A DNA stretch of 64,000 nucleotides, from contig NZ_CP109592.1 of NCBI RefSeq assembly GCF_036250675.1, positions 5,146,001 to 5,210,000 on the forward strand, in the 5' to 3' direction. Both the position numbers and the translations under genes were made by a program. This document shows, one piece after another, positions 43,213-51,928 of this stretch (positions are counted from its first letter, which is position 1; every line of letters starts with the position of its first letter). A model generated the notes under the pieces. The model did no database searches. It saw nothing but the letters and a program-made list of their open reading frames with translations, and was not told the DNA's origin. Source of the stretch: Streptomyces sp. NBC_01689. Lineage in GTDB: Bacteria; Actinomycetota; Actinomycetes; Streptomycetales; Streptomycetaceae.

Positions 43213-43451
43213 GAGACGCTTCCTCCCTGTTACCGCACCTTGCCGACCGCGAGGGCCATCTTGCCAACCTGCCCGCAGCGTGTCACGCGAGGGAGTCTAC
43301 GGGCAGAGGTTCCGCTCGCGGTGCCGGATGAGAGGGAGGTCGCACGCAGAACCGACGCGGATGAGACGAAGAACCTGTGACCGCACGTTTCGCCCTCCCC
43401 GGACCCCGATCCTGCTACGCGCCCCGCCGGACGTCCAGGCCCGCCACCGCC

Positions 43452-43600
43452 CGCCGGGGGTCGCCAGGGGTCCGGTGCCTCTTCCCGCCGGGGGTCGCCA
43501 GGGGTGCGGTGCCTCTTCCCGCCGGGGGTCGCCAGGGGTCCGGTGCCTCTTCCCGCCGGGGCTCCGGTGCTTCGGCCCACCGGCGGTCGCCAGGGGGGAG
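43452..43600. repeat. 34-bp tandem repeat, three good copies plus decayed ones
   Basis: Units start at 43452, 43486 and 43520 (each beginning CGCCGGGGGTCGCCAGGGG), with a decayed fourth at 43554 and a fifth core at about 43586. One base differs between copies. Further GGTCGCC-GGGG cores and a 9-bp TGTCCGCCG triplet lie at 43645-43705. The tract fills the 500-bp gap (43213-43713) downstream of the protease-inhibitor gene; no gene is seen. Confidence 0.9.
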
Positions 43601-43713
43601 TGGATCCCCCCGATGGCCGGCCGGCGGTCCGAGACCTCCGTCCACCGACGGTCGCCGGGGGCCGTCGCTTCCGCCCGCCGTGTCCGCCGTGTCCGCCGTG
43701 TCCGACGGGGTCA

Positions 43714-44277
43714 CTACGCGCCGGTGTCCGGCAGCAGCGGTACCAGGGCGTCCCAGCGGGCGATCTCGCATCCGTCGGCGCGGTCGAACCGCGCGTCGAC
43801 GGGGCGGCCCGCCCAGGTCCCGGTCACATGGGCGGTGGCGGGACCGCCGTAGAGCATCGTGCAGAGCGATCCGGGCGCGACGGGGGCGAACGGGTCCTTC
43901 CCCCAGGTGGTCCGCCGGTCGAGCGCCTCGCACGCCTGTTCAGGGGTGGGGTGGCTGCCACCGGCCGGATGACAGCGCAGCTCGTACGTGCCGTCGGCGG
44001 TGCCTCCGAGATGGCGGACGGTGACGGTCAGCCGGTCCCCGGAGTCCTCCGCGCGGACCGGCGGGGGTGCCAGGACCGCGGCCGCCGGACCCGTGCGGGG
44101 TGTCTGCGGGCGCACGGCCCCGGGGTGCCGGCCCGCTCCCGGCGCGGCGTCCGCGTGCGCGGCGGCGGGCACGGCGGACAGCGCGGTGGAGACGGACACG
44201 GCCGCGAGCGCGAGCCGGGACGCGAGAGGCGAGCGGGGGAGGAGAGAAGAGGACCGGGTGACGGAACGACGCGACAT
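43714..44277 (-). CDS. Subtilisin-inhibitor-like (SSI) secreted protein
   Basis: The 187-residue preprotein has a signal peptide (SRLALAAVSVSTALSAVPAAAHA) and a Pro/Ala-rich spacer. The SSI domain covers about residues 75-187: LTVTVRHLGGTADGTYELRCHPAGGSHP, the first disulfide pair C/C (RCHPAGG...EQACEALDR), and the reactive loop LCTMLYGGPA (P1 Met by analogy with SSI), ending WDALVPLLP. SSI proteins inhibit extracellular serine proteases such as subtilisin or transglutaminase-activating proteases. The start MSRRSVTRSSS at 44277 precedes the signal. It is followed by the 34-bp repeat tract. Confidence 0.88.
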   Translation of the reverse strand: MSRRSVTRSSSLLPRSPLASRLALAAVSVSTALSAVPAAAHADAAPGAGRHPGAVRPQTPRTGPAAAVLAPPPVRAEDSGDRLTVTVRHLGGTADGTYELRCHPAGGSHPTPEQACEALDRRTTWGKDPFAPVAPGSLCTMLYGGPATAHVTGTWAGRPVDARFDRADGCEIARWDALVPLLPDTGA

Positions 44278-44446
44278 GACCTGACTAACGCCCGGCGCTC
44301 CGCCCGGTTGCGCGACGCCCCGACGGCCCGGGGGACTTTGCTCTGCGGCCCGCCTGCCTAGTACCGTAGGAGCCGATTGGTGACAGCCCACCCGGCTGTG
44401 TCATCATCTGCAACGCACCACTCGCGCTCGCGCGGGCGGTAGTGCT

Positions 44447-44537
44447 GGAGGCGTCGCCTAGTCCGGTCTATGGCGCCGCACTGCTAATGCGGTTTGGGCC
44501 TTAAAGCCCATCGAGGGTTCAAATCCCTCCGCCTCCG
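44447..44537 (+). tRNA. tRNA-Ser (anticodon GCU)
   Basis: GGAGGCG pairs with CGCCTCC, discriminator G. Anticodon stem CCGCA/TGCGG, loop CTGCTAA, anticodon GCT at 44483-44485. Long variable arm (TTGGGCC...GCCCA) and GGTTCAAATCC T-loop. It is fully paired, unlike the other Ser(GCU) gene at 3545. Confidence 0.96.
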
Positions 44538-44546
44538 CAGCAAGAT

Positions 44547-44580
44547 CCGAAGCCCCGGTCCCACTGGACCGGGGCTTCGG
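44547..44580 (+). terminator. Terminator after tRNA-Ser(GCU)
   Basis: A perfect 15-bp stem (CCGAAGCCCCGGTCC and complement) has a four-base CACT loop, ten bases after the tRNA. Confidence 0.88.
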
Positions 44581-44637
44581 CGTTACGCCCGCACGGAATC
44601 ACGTTTTCCCAGCTCACAAGGGGTGGGGCTAATGGAT

Positions 44638-44666
44638 TTCACATGGCGGCGGCAGTCATGTAATGT
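44638..44666 (+). promoter_or_regulatory. Probable promoter of tRNA-Arg
   Basis: TTCACA at 44638-44643 and TAATGT at 44661-44666 with a 17-bp spacer fit a vegetative sigma promoter. Transcription would start about 55 bp before tRNA-Arg. Confidence 0.45.
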
Positions 44667-44730
44667 TCTTCCTGTCGCCGCAAGCGGGCCGAAAGCCCGG
44701 GAGCGGGACAGCGGTACAACAGCAGAACAA

Positions 44731-44803
44731 GCACTCGTAGCTTAACGGATAGAGCATCTGACTACGGATCAGAAGGTTGCAGGTTCGAATCCTGCCGAGT
44801 GCA
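44731..44803 (+). tRNA. tRNA-Arg (anticodon ACG), integration target
   Basis: Acceptor GCACTCG pairs with CGAGTGC, discriminator A. Anticodon stem TCTGA/TCAGA, loop CTACGGA, anticodon ACG at 44764-44766. D-loop GCTTAACGGATAGAGC, T-loop GGTTCGAATCC. The gene is intact. Its part from the anticodon loop onward (44762) is repeated 1,909 bp downstream. Confidence 0.97.
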
Positions 44804-44820
44804 CACAGATCGAAGGCCCC
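44762..44820 (+). repeat. Left att-like repeat, inside tRNA-Arg
   Basis: It includes the 3' 42 bases of the tRNA plus 17 bases beyond. It matches 46671-46729 except at 44809 (A versus G). Confidence 0.9.
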
Positions 44821-44843
44821 GCCGGTTCGCCCGGCGGGGCCTT
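44813..44843 (+). terminator. Terminator after tRNA-Arg (element side)
   Basis: The stem AAGGCCCCGCCGG / CCGGCGGGGCCTT with a TTCGC-type loop is followed by T. Its first bases belong to the att repeat; the rest differs from the right-hand terminator. Confidence 0.8.
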
Positions 44844-45074
44844 TGACGTCTGCGGATGACATTTCGGCATCCCGGCAGCGCAAGGTCGTAGCAGGCGACA
44901 AGAGGGGACCGGCAGCGTCTGGTCGGTTGATCGCGGGCGGTATGACGGTGTGTCTGTACGGCCGCGCAGGGTGGCTGTGGCTTGATCGTCGGGCGGTCCC
45001 GGCAGGGGCCTCAACATCAACCGACGGCCGTGGCACGTGCTGAGTGCCGCGCTCTTTGTCGAGGAGTCCCCATC

Positions 45075-46349
45075 GTGAGACCGACCCTGCAACATGCCAT
45101 GTTCCCTCGACGTGGCGCGGGAGCCGCTGGTGAGCGGCGGCGCCCGGCCAGGCGTGCTGCCGTCCTGTTCGCCACGGTGGCGCTGCCGGCGGCCCTGGTG
45201 GTGCCCACGGCCACGCCCGCCGCGGCGGCGCCGGTGACGGTCACCTTCAACGCGGGCGCCGACCAGCCCTTCACCGTCCCGGCCGGCGTCACCCAACTGA
45301 CCGTCACCGCCACCGGCGCCGCGGGCCAGAACGGCCCCGGCGGCGGCGCAGGCGGCAACGGCGCCACCGTCACCGGCACCGTCACCGTGCCGCCGAGCAC
45401 CACCATCCTCTATGTCAACGTCGGCACGGGCGGGGGCGCCGGCGGCGGAGGGGGGTCTACGGGCGGTGCCGGCGGCGGTTCCAGCGATGTCCGCACCTGC
45501 AGCTCGGCCGGCCCCGGCTGCACCCTGACCGGCGTCCCCGGCACTGACCCCCGCCTCATCGTCGCGGGCGGCGGAGGCGGCGGAGGAAGCGGCTTCCCCC
45601 CCACTTACCTCAACCCGGAGGCCACCGGCGGAGACGCCGGAATCACCGGGGGTGCCGGCGGCAGCAGAACGAACAGCGGCCAGGGCGGAGGCGGCGGAAC
45701 CCAGACAGCCGGCGGCGCAGGCGGAGCCGTATGCCCCGGTTCCGGTGGTACATCCGGCACTCCGGGCACGGGCGGTGCGGGCGGCAACGGCGGAGGCGGC
45801 TTCGGGGCGGGCGGAGGCGGGGGCGGCTGGTTCGGCGGAGGCGGCGGCGGAGGCTGCAACCGTCTTTCTTTTCCTCCAGCTTTCGGTCCCGGTGGTGGCG
45901 GTGGTGCGTCGAACCGTGTCCCCACGGGTGGTACCTCCGTTCCCGCCGCGGGGCCGGCCCAGGTGACCATCACCTACGAGCCGGTCCCCCCCACCTGCGC
46001 GACCGCCACGCCCACCATCACCGGCACCAACGGCAACAACGTCCTGATCGGCACTCCCGGCGACGATGTGATCTTCGGCCTCGGCGGCAACGACGTGGTC
46101 GACGGCCGCGGTGGCAACGACATCATCTGCGGCGGCGACGGCAACGACTCCCTCACCGGCGGCGACGGCAACGACCGCATCGAGGGCGGCAACGGCACCG
46201 ACACCCTGAACGGCGGGAACGGCAACGACGCCCTCTTCGGTGGTCCCGGCAACGACGCGCTCTTCGGCGGCCCCGGCACCAACACCAACGACGGCGGCAC
46301 CGGCACCAACGCCTGCTTCAACCCCTCCACCGGACCCGGCTGCTTCTGA
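45075..46349 (+). CDS. Secreted glycine-rich protein with RTX calcium-binding repeats
   Basis: The 424-residue preprotein starts at a GTG (45075) eight bases after GAGGAG. A basic N-region and signal ([23 protein letters not shown]) lead to a beta-rich, very glycine-rich domain (residues about 55-310) with [19 protein letters not shown] and several GGGGG runs, similar in style to glycine-rich surface domains. Residues about 320-405 hold hemolysin-type nonapeptide repeats GGxGxDxxx ([35 protein letters not shown]), which bind Ca2+ and fold outside the cell. Six cysteines are present. It is the sole clear gene of the tRNA-Arg mini-island, so it is probably acquired. Confidence 0.85.
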   Translation: MRPTLQHAMFPRRGAGAAGERRRPARRAAVLFATVALPAALVVPTATPAAAAPVTVTFNAGADQPFTVPAGVTQLTVTATGAAGQNGPGGGAGGNGATVTGTVTVPPSTTILYVNVGTGGGAGGGGGSTGGAGGGSSDVRTCSSAGPGCTLTGVPGTDPRLIVAGGGGGGGSGFPPTYLNPEATGGDAGITGGAGGSRTNSGQGGGGGTQTAGGAGGAVCPGSGGTSGTPGTGGAGGNGGGGFGAGGGGGGWFGGGGGGGCNRLSFPPAFGPGGGGGASNRVPTGGTSVPAAGPAQVTITYEPVPPTCATATPTITGTNGNNVLIGTPGDDVIFGLGGNDVVDGRGGNDIICGGDGNDSLTGGDGNDRIEGGNGTDTLNGGNGNDALFGGPGNDALFGGPGTNTNDGGTGTNACFNPSTGPGCF

Positions 46350-46385
46350 GCCCGCACACGCCTCCGACCTGATCGACGAACATCA

Positions 46386-46443
46386 GAAACGGGCCCCGGC
46401 ACATCCCTCGCCGCAGCGGCGACCCACGCGCGAGGCCCGTTTC
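46386..46443 (+). terminator. Possible terminator after the RTX gene
   Basis: Ten-base arms GAAACGGGCC and GGCCCGTTTC are separated by 38 bases. The remaining 46444-46670 stretch is less GC-rich, carries two TGACATCAA copies at about 46551-46575, and has no recognised gene or integrase remnant. Confidence 0.4.
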
Positions 46444-46670
46444 AACACTTCGTCCATCCGAGGAGAGGAAGCCTGCTCGCATACGGAGCCGAGTCCAGAG
46501 GCAGGCTGAAGTACCGCAACCCAGCAGCCGCCCCCGAACGGGGCGTGCCGCGTGACATCAATAGCTGACATCAACAGAGGCGTACAACCGCGCACCGTGG
46601 CACGCCCGTGATCGGTGGACGAGCCAACGGATCCCAGCAGGCGAGCGGTTCGTGATGGCGGTTCACACGC

Positions 46671-46729
46671 CTACGGATCAGAAGGTTGCAGGTTCGAATC
46701 CTGCCGAGTGCACACAGGTCGAAGGCCCC
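46671..46729 (+). repeat. Right att-like repeat (displaced tRNA-Arg 3' end)
   Basis: It begins CTACGGATCAGAAGG, i.e. the anticodon loop of tRNA-Arg, and includes the T-arm and acceptor 3' strand, but the preceding base pairs of a tRNA are absent. It is a truncated tRNA, not functional by itself. Confidence 0.9.
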
Positions 46730-46752
46730 CCGGGATGATCCCGGGGGGCCTT
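46722..46752 (+). terminator. Original tRNA-Arg terminator, now after the right repeat
   Basis: Arms of 14 bases (AAGGCCCCCCGGGA and complement) with a TGA loop. It probably terminated the tRNA before insertion of the 1.9-kb segment, and also faces the convergent secreted-protein gene. Confidence 0.75.
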
Positions 46753-46818
46753 CCGCATGAGTGCGGTCAGAAGTACCGGTCGCTCCTCGGTGTCCGGACC
46801 GACGCCGGTTCAGGACGC

Positions 46819-49389
46819 TCAGGTCCTGACCGTCAGGTACTGCCAGCCGCCCCACGTGCTCACATTGGTGGTGTCCTTCGCGCTGTGGACGTACTCCGAG
46901 CGCACCCGGAACTTCTGGTTGACCGCTTGGGAGAGGCTCAGCCGTGCCGTCACGGTGCTCTTGGAGCCGAGGGCGAAGCAGCCCGAGGTGCTGAGCGTGT
47001 GCCAGGCACCGCTGTAGTACTGCTGGACCTGGAAGTGCACGCACTGGCCGGACTTGTCCGGCGACACGGTCGTGGTCACCGTCGGCCGCACCGTGTGGTG
47101 GTAGACGCGGTAGGTGGTGCCGCTGTAGGTGGTGGTCGTGTAGGAGCCGCTCAGGGCCTGCGCGACCTTCACCTGGTCGCTCACGGCGCGGGTGGCCGTG
47201 GCCGGGGCGTAGCGGTAGTCGCCCGTGTAGGACGCGGTGAACGTCGTGTTGTGGGCGAGCTTGTACGTGGCCGTCAGGTTGCCCCTGCTGTCCACGGTGC
47301 CCGTCTTGACCAGCGTCTTCGTGCCGCCGGCGGGCGTGGCCCAGAGCGAGACCGTACGGCCGTTGTACATGGTGCCGAGGTGGGCGGTGACGGTGGCCGT
47401 CGCGCCGTACGCGTAGGTCGAGGCGTCGGCGGCCACGGACAGGCTCGTCGTGGCGCGTGAGACCTGGACGATCGCGGAGGCGGTGGCCGCCCGGTGACCG
47501 GCGTCGCCCGCGTAGCCGACCGTGTAGGTGTTGGCGCCGCCGGTGGACGGGGTGTCCTTGACGGTGATCGTGCCGTCGGCGGCCACGGGGGCCGTCCACG
47601 TCACCGGCGTCGTGGTGTGCGCCGCGTCCGTGCGGGTCACGGTGACCGTCTCGCCGCTGTCGTACGGGCCGTCGCCCAGCACGGCGCCGAAGCTCAGCGC
47701 GGCGCCGCGCGTGGCGGTCCCAGGGGCCTTCAACGTCAGGGCCGGGGCGTAGGGGGAGACGGTGGTGCTCACGTCGTTCGCGCCCGGCTGGTGCGTGATG
47801 TCGCCCTCGAACGACAGGCGGTAGGTGAACCATCCGGCCGTGCCCGGGTCGTCGGCGACCGTGAACCGGCCGGTGGCCGGGTCGAGCGGGGCCGCGGGGA
47901 GCCGGGTCGACTCGTGGGTGTCCTCGTTCGTCCGGGTCACCTGGACGGTGTCGCCCTGGGTGAAGGGGCCGCGGCTCAGGTCGGTCATGACCGTGCCGGT
48001 GAAGGCCACCCTGTGCGGCGCCAGCGAGCTGAACTCCGGGTACGGGACGGAGGTTCCGACCCTGGAGACCCAGACCTTCAGCGAGGTGGTCGCGGGCCGG
48101 TGCGTCGCGTCGCCGGCGTAGGACACCTCGTAGGCGTACCCGCCTTCGTCCTGGCGGGTGTCGGTGACGGTGAACGAGCCGTCCGCGCCGACCGTGGCGT
48201 CGGGCAGACCGGTGCCGTCGCGGGTGACCTTCAGCGTGGCGCCGGCCGGCACGAAGCCGTGGCCGCCCACCGTTCCGGTCACCGTGAACGGCTGGGCGGG
48301 GATCGCGTACGGCGAAGGGGAGTTCAGAGTGAGCGTGGTGTCCGTGAGCTTGGCGTCGCCGAGGACGTCGAGGGCGTAGGACCCGTTGTCCCGGGTGACG
48401 GCGTAGAGCGTGCGGCCGTCGGTGCCCCAGGTGAGGCCGTCGGGGGCGACGGTGCGGGCCGGGAAGGCGAAGTGGTTCTCGGCGATCTGATCGGCCGCGT
48501 AGAGATAGGCGCCCGCGCCCGGGCCCGCGGTGGCGCCGAGGGCGATCGTGCCGTCGGAGTCGACGGCGACGGAGTCGGGGGAGGAGCTGACGCCGCCGGT
48601 GTAGTACACGTACGGCTTGGCGGTGCTGAGGTCGGCCGTGCTGTACACGTACACGGCCGCCGACTGCGGAACGAGGAGTTTCGTGCCGTCGGGGGTGACC
48701 TGGACGGGGCCCGTCGCGGCGCCGCCGAGGCCCATGTCGACCTTGAGGGAGGGGGTCCCCGAGGAGACGTCGTAGGTGGCGATGTGGGTCATGGACGAGT
48801 GGGCGTCCTGCGCCGCGCTCACCGCGAGCACCCCGCCGCCCGTGCTGAGGAGGGGGGCGCCCGGCCAGTGCGGCATGACGGGCTGCGGCGTCGGCGCGGG
48901 GTCCGCGGCGGAGGGGTCGAGCGAGCCGACGGTGCCCTTGCCGTCGTCGGCCGTGTAGCTGTACCAGACCTTGCCGCCGGCCTGGGCGACGGAGACCGGA
49001 GCGCTGGCGGCGCCGGTACCGAAGCGGCCGGTCTCGGTGAGCGTCGCCGTGTCGACGGCGGCGATCGCGTCCCCGTCGGTCAGGGCCGCGTACAGCGTCC
49101 TGCCGTCGGCGGACAGCGCGAGGCCGTCGGCGCCCTGCGCGCCGTCGATGGTGGTGACGGGGGTGCCGGACAGGTCGGTCACCACGATGCCGGTGGTGCC
49201 GGCGCCCTGGCTGAAGAAGAGGTGCTGGTGAGCGCCGTCGACCACCATGTGGGCGTAGTGCGACAGCGGCAGCGCGGCCGTGTCGGCGCCGTCCGCCCGA
49301 GCGGCGGGACCGGTGAGGCCGACGGTGGCGGTGGTCAGACCCGCGACGACGGATATCGCCGTCGCGAGCGAGACCTGCTGGAAGCGCAT
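46819..49389 (-). CDS. Large secreted beta-propeller protein with Ig-like repeats
   Basis: The 856-residue exported protein has the signal AISVVAGLTTATVGLTGPAARA. Residues 40-350 form a YncE/NHL-like beta-propeller with repeated 'DGxTLYA' blades (SADGRTLYAALTDGD, GTDGRTLYAVTRDNG). Residues 350-760 contain four or five Ig-like (Big3/bacterial adhesion) repeats with the recurring SYAGDATHRPATTSLKV / GYAGDAGHRAATASAIV signature. A final beta domain has two cysteines (GQCVHFQV, TSGCFAL). No anchor or LPXTG is seen. It likely acts in the cell envelope or matrix; ligand unknown. It is divergent from a CWB2 protein. Confidence 0.85.
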   Translation of the reverse strand: MRFQQVSLATAISVVAGLTTATVGLTGPAARADGADTAALPLSHYAHMVVDGAHQHLFFSQGAGTTGIVVTDLSGTPVTTIDGAQGADGLALSADGRTLYAALTDGDAIAAVDTATLTETGRFGTGAASAPVSVAQAGGKVWYSYTADDGKGTVGSLDPSAADPAPTPQPVMPHWPGAPLLSTGGGVLAVSAAQDAHSSMTHIATYDVSSGTPSLKVDMGLGGAATGPVQVTPDGTKLLVPQSAAVYVYSTADLSTAKPYVYYTGGVSSSPDSVAVDSDGTIALGATAGPGAGAYLYAADQIAENHFAFPARTVAPDGLTWGTDGRTLYAVTRDNGSYALDVLGDAKLTDTTLTLNSPSPYAIPAQPFTVTGTVGGHGFVPAGATLKVTRDGTGLPDATVGADGSFTVTDTRQDEGGYAYEVSYAGDATHRPATTSLKVWVSRVGTSVPYPEFSSLAPHRVAFTGTVMTDLSRGPFTQGDTVQVTRTNEDTHESTRLPAAPLDPATGRFTVADDPGTAGWFTYRLSFEGDITHQPGANDVSTTVSPYAPALTLKAPGTATRGAALSFGAVLGDGPYDSGETVTVTRTDAAHTTTPVTWTAPVAADGTITVKDTPSTGGANTYTVGYAGDAGHRAATASAIVQVSRATTSLSVAADASTYAYGATATVTAHLGTMYNGRTVSLWATPAGGTKTLVKTGTVDSRGNLTATYKLAHNTTFTASYTGDYRYAPATATRAVSDQVKVAQALSGSYTTTTYSGTTYRVYHHTVRPTVTTTVSPDKSGQCVHFQVQQYYSGAWHTLSTSGCFALGSKSTVTARLSLSQAVNQKFRVRSEYVHSAKDTTNVSTWGGWQYLTVRT

Positions 49390-49678
49390 GGTGCTCCTGG
49401 AGAGAGGGTGAACGGGCAGCCGTTACGACCACACCTGTCGCTGACCGGGCAGCCCGCGGGCGGGCGCCGGGTGGGCGCCCGATCCACGTGAGACCGCCGG
49501 CCCCTCCTTTTGGTTGTACCGCCGCTTGGTCGTACCGCCGCGCCGTGAGGTTCGCGTACTGCCGGGTGTGCGCAGACGAGAGGGCCCCGAAACTCTGTTC
49601 CCATGCGTCGCCGTGGGATCTACAGTTGCCCAGCCCCTGTGCGGGGCCTGTGTCATTGATCCATGGGGGGTCGACAAC

Positions 49679-51724
49679 TTGAGACTGTTCACGCGCCGCC
49701 GTGCCGCGGCGCTCGCCACCGCGGCGGCGCTCGCCGCGGTGGGCACCCTGGCGAGCGCTCCGGGCGCCGTCGCGGACGACGCCGGGCCCTGGCCGGGCAC
49801 CGAGGGCAAGATCCTCACCGACGGCCCGACGCTGGTCGATCCGGCCACCGGAAAAGCCACCCAGGTGGGCACTCACATGGGGAGCTACGCGGCCTGGTCC
49901 CCGGACGGCAGCCGGATCGTCTCCGAATGGGGCCAGCTCGCCAGCGAGCGGCCCGACGGCAGCTCTCGCTTCAGCCTGCCCTGGGCGACGGGTGTGCGCT
50001 CCAGCGCCGAGCAGAAGGACATCGCCTTCTGGTGGGGCGGCAGGTACGTCGTCTACTCCACCGGCGGCCAGCTCGTCTACGGTCCCTCCGACGCCTCGTG
50101 GGCCCCCGAGCCCCTGCTGTCGGCCGCCCAGGAGCCGTCCACCGTCTGCGACGAGGACCCGACGGTCAGCCCGAAGGGCCTGGTGGCCTTCTCCCGCCGC
50201 GTCGACTACGGCTGCTACGACAACGACGGCGTCTGGGTCTACAACTCCTCCGCGAACACGGTCAAGCGCGTCCTCACCGACGCCGCGCAGCCCGCGTTCT
50301 CCCCGGACGGCACCAGGCTCGCCTTCGTCCGCAACGTCGACGGCGGGCTCAGCCGGATCTTCACCGCGAACGCCGACGGCACCGACGTCAAGCAGATCAC
50401 CACCGACGCCCGCGGCTACGCGAATCCGTCCTGGTCGCCGACCGGCACCCGGATCATCGCCGACGTCCACACCTCCGGCGACAGCACCGACGTGCACACC
50501 ACGGAGTACGTCGACGTGGCCACCGGCGCGACGACCGCGGTCCCCGGCACGCCGAAGGGCGGCAATCCCAGCTGGCAGCCGCTGCGCAAGAACTCCGCGG
50601 GCCGCGTCTGGGGCGCCGACGTCTACGGCAGCAACATCGCCTCGTCGCGCTGGACCTGGAACACCTACGGCGCCGCCAAGGTCCCGGGCCTGATGGACGC
50701 CAAGGCCGCCGTCCTGATCAACCGGGACGACTCGGCCTACTCGCTCACCGCGCCCGCCCTGGCCGGCAAGAAGCAGGGCCCGGTTCTCGGCACCACCAGG
50801 AGTGGCCTGACCACCGCGGTGAAGAACGAGCTGAAGCGCACCCTGAAGCCGGGCTCGAACGTCTACCTCGTCGGTGGCACGTCCATCCTCACCAGCACGG
50901 TCTCCTCGCAGGTCACGTCGCTCGGTTTCACCCCGAAGCGGCTGTCCGGTACCGACCGCTACGCCACCTCGGTCGCCGTCGCCAAGTCGGTGACGAGCAG
51001 CCCGAAGTACGTCTTCCTGGCCACCGGCACCGACTACCACTCGGCGCTCGCGGCCGCCTCCGCGGCCGGTGCCGACGGCACGGGCAGCGCGGGCAGCGTC
51101 GTGCTCAACAACGGCAACTCGCTGTCCTCGTCGGTGAAGTCGTACCTGAACGGCCTGAACCCGAAGAAGACCATGGTCATCACCGTGGGCGCCTCGGCGA
51201 AGTACGCGCTGACACACACGCACTTCTCCACCTGGCCGTCGACATACACGTACTACCCGATCACAGCCTCGACGAACGAGGCCACCTCGGTCGCCGTCGC
51301 CAAGTTCTGGTGGAGCGCGCCGGGTACGGCGGCGCTCGCCTACACCGACTCCTGGCGCGGCGGGGTCTCCGCGGGCGCGGCCATGAACGTCTTCGGCCCC
51401 GTCCTGTGGACCGCCAAGGACAGCCTCTCCAGCGAGGTCAAGAGCTACCTGCTGCGCGAGTCGGCCAGTACGGACGCGGTGATCGCGTTCGGCGGAACCG
51501 GTTCGGTCGCCAAGACCGCGCTGGACACCGCGGGCGCCGCGATCAGCGCGAGCGCCAGCCAGTTCGTGTACCACCCGTACTACGACGGCGTCGTCCCGAC
51601 GGCCTCGCGGCAGAGCACCTACGTGGCCCGCACCAACGGCGGGCAGCCCGCCACGGTCGCCCGTACCGGCCCGACCGGCGCGGACCCCCACCTGGACTCG
51701 CTCAAGACGGTCCAGCACCAGTAG
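49679..51724 (+). CDS. Secreted TolB-like propeller with cell-wall-binding repeats (CWB2)
   Basis: The 681-residue preprotein is best started at TTG 49679, eight bases after GGGGGG, directly before the signal RRRAAALATAAALAAVGTLASAPGAVA; longer in-frame starts would bury that signal. Residues 40-310 are WD/TolB-like blades (YAAWSPDGSRIVSEWG, PAFSPDGTRLAFVRN, PSWSPTGTRIIADV). From about residue 370 there are three CWB2-type cell-wall-binding repeats (LSGTDRYATSVAVAKSV is the diagnostic one). It should attach to the wall from outside. The divergent gene is another propeller protein, so the two may share promoter control in the 289-bp gap. Confidence 0.85.
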   Translation: MRLFTRRRAAALATAAALAAVGTLASAPGAVADDAGPWPGTEGKILTDGPTLVDPATGKATQVGTHMGSYAAWSPDGSRIVSEWGQLASERPDGSSRFSLPWATGVRSSAEQKDIAFWWGGRYVVYSTGGQLVYGPSDASWAPEPLLSAAQEPSTVCDEDPTVSPKGLVAFSRRVDYGCYDNDGVWVYNSSANTVKRVLTDAAQPAFSPDGTRLAFVRNVDGGLSRIFTANADGTDVKQITTDARGYANPSWSPTGTRIIADVHTSGDSTDVHTTEYVDVATGATTAVPGTPKGGNPSWQPLRKNSAGRVWGADVYGSNIASSRWTWNTYGAAKVPGLMDAKAAVLINRDDSAYSLTAPALAGKKQGPVLGTTRSGLTTAVKNELKRTLKPGSNVYLVGGTSILTSTVSSQVTSLGFTPKRLSGTDRYATSVAVAKSVTSSPKYVFLATGTDYHSALAAASAAGADGTGSAGSVVLNNGNSLSSSVKSYLNGLNPKKTMVITVGASAKYALTHTHFSTWPSTYTYYPITASTNEATSVAVAKFWWSAPGTAALAYTDSWRGGVSAGAAMNVFGPVLWTAKDSLSSEVKSYLLRESASTDAVIAFGGTGSVAKTALDTAGAAISASASQFVYHPYYDGVVPTASRQSTYVARTNGGQPATVARTGPTGADPHLDSLKTVQHQ

Positions 51725-51734
51725 CGCGACGTGA

Positions 51735-51767
51735 CGGGGGCGCCGACCGGCATGGACGGTGCCCCCG
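51735..51767 (+). terminator. Terminator after the CWB2 protein gene
   Basis: The 11-bp stem CGGGGGCGCCG / CGGTGCCCCCG (one G-T pair) begins ten bases after the stop. Confidence 0.7.
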
Positions 51768-51804
51768 CCGCACGGGCCGGGAACACCCTCGCCGCGCCGC
51801 GTGA

Positions 51805-51928
51805 GCGCGAACTCCGGCTTTCCCGGCGGGACTTGCCCCGCCGCGGCTTCTGTCGCCGCGTCGTGCGCGCGCGAACTCCGCTTCTCGTGCCGCCACGTGT
51901 CCCGCCGCGGCTTCCTTCGTGGTGGGGC
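51805..51928. repeat. Imperfect 62-bp tandem duplication
   Basis: Two adjacent 62-bp units begin GCGCGAACTCCG and share CCCGCCGCGGCTTC near their ends, with clear divergence between. They lie in the 359-bp gap 51725-52083, which otherwise shows no gene. Confidence 0.5.

Larger units (their letters stand above)
44762..46729. mobile_element. Mini-island bounded by tRNA-Arg direct repeats (att sites)
   Basis: A 59-bp direct repeat with one mismatch (44762-44820 and 46671-46729; the first 47 bases identical) starts exactly in the tRNA-Arg anticodon loop and runs past its 3' end into the terminator stem. This is the classic scar of site-specific integration by a tyrosine recombinase: the element restored the tRNA and displaced the old 3' end to the right. 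The interval is only 1.9 kb and has one clear gene, a secreted Gly-rich RTX protein. No integrase, excisionase or relaxase is seen, so it is a remnant or a passively mobilised element. Confidence 0.8.

Noticed and set aside
43452..43600. Possible CRISPR array
   Set aside because: The 34-bp units are directly adjacent with no unique spacers, and no cas genes are present.
46383..46595. Minus-strand 70-codon frame in the island right part
   Set aside because: No ribosome site, no signal or domain, and it covers the candidate terminator of the RTX gene.
44804..46670. Integrase or excisionase inside the tRNA-Arg island
   Set aside because: No frame in the interval shows a tyrosine-recombinase R-H-R-Y pattern or an HTH excisionase; only the RTX protein is credible.
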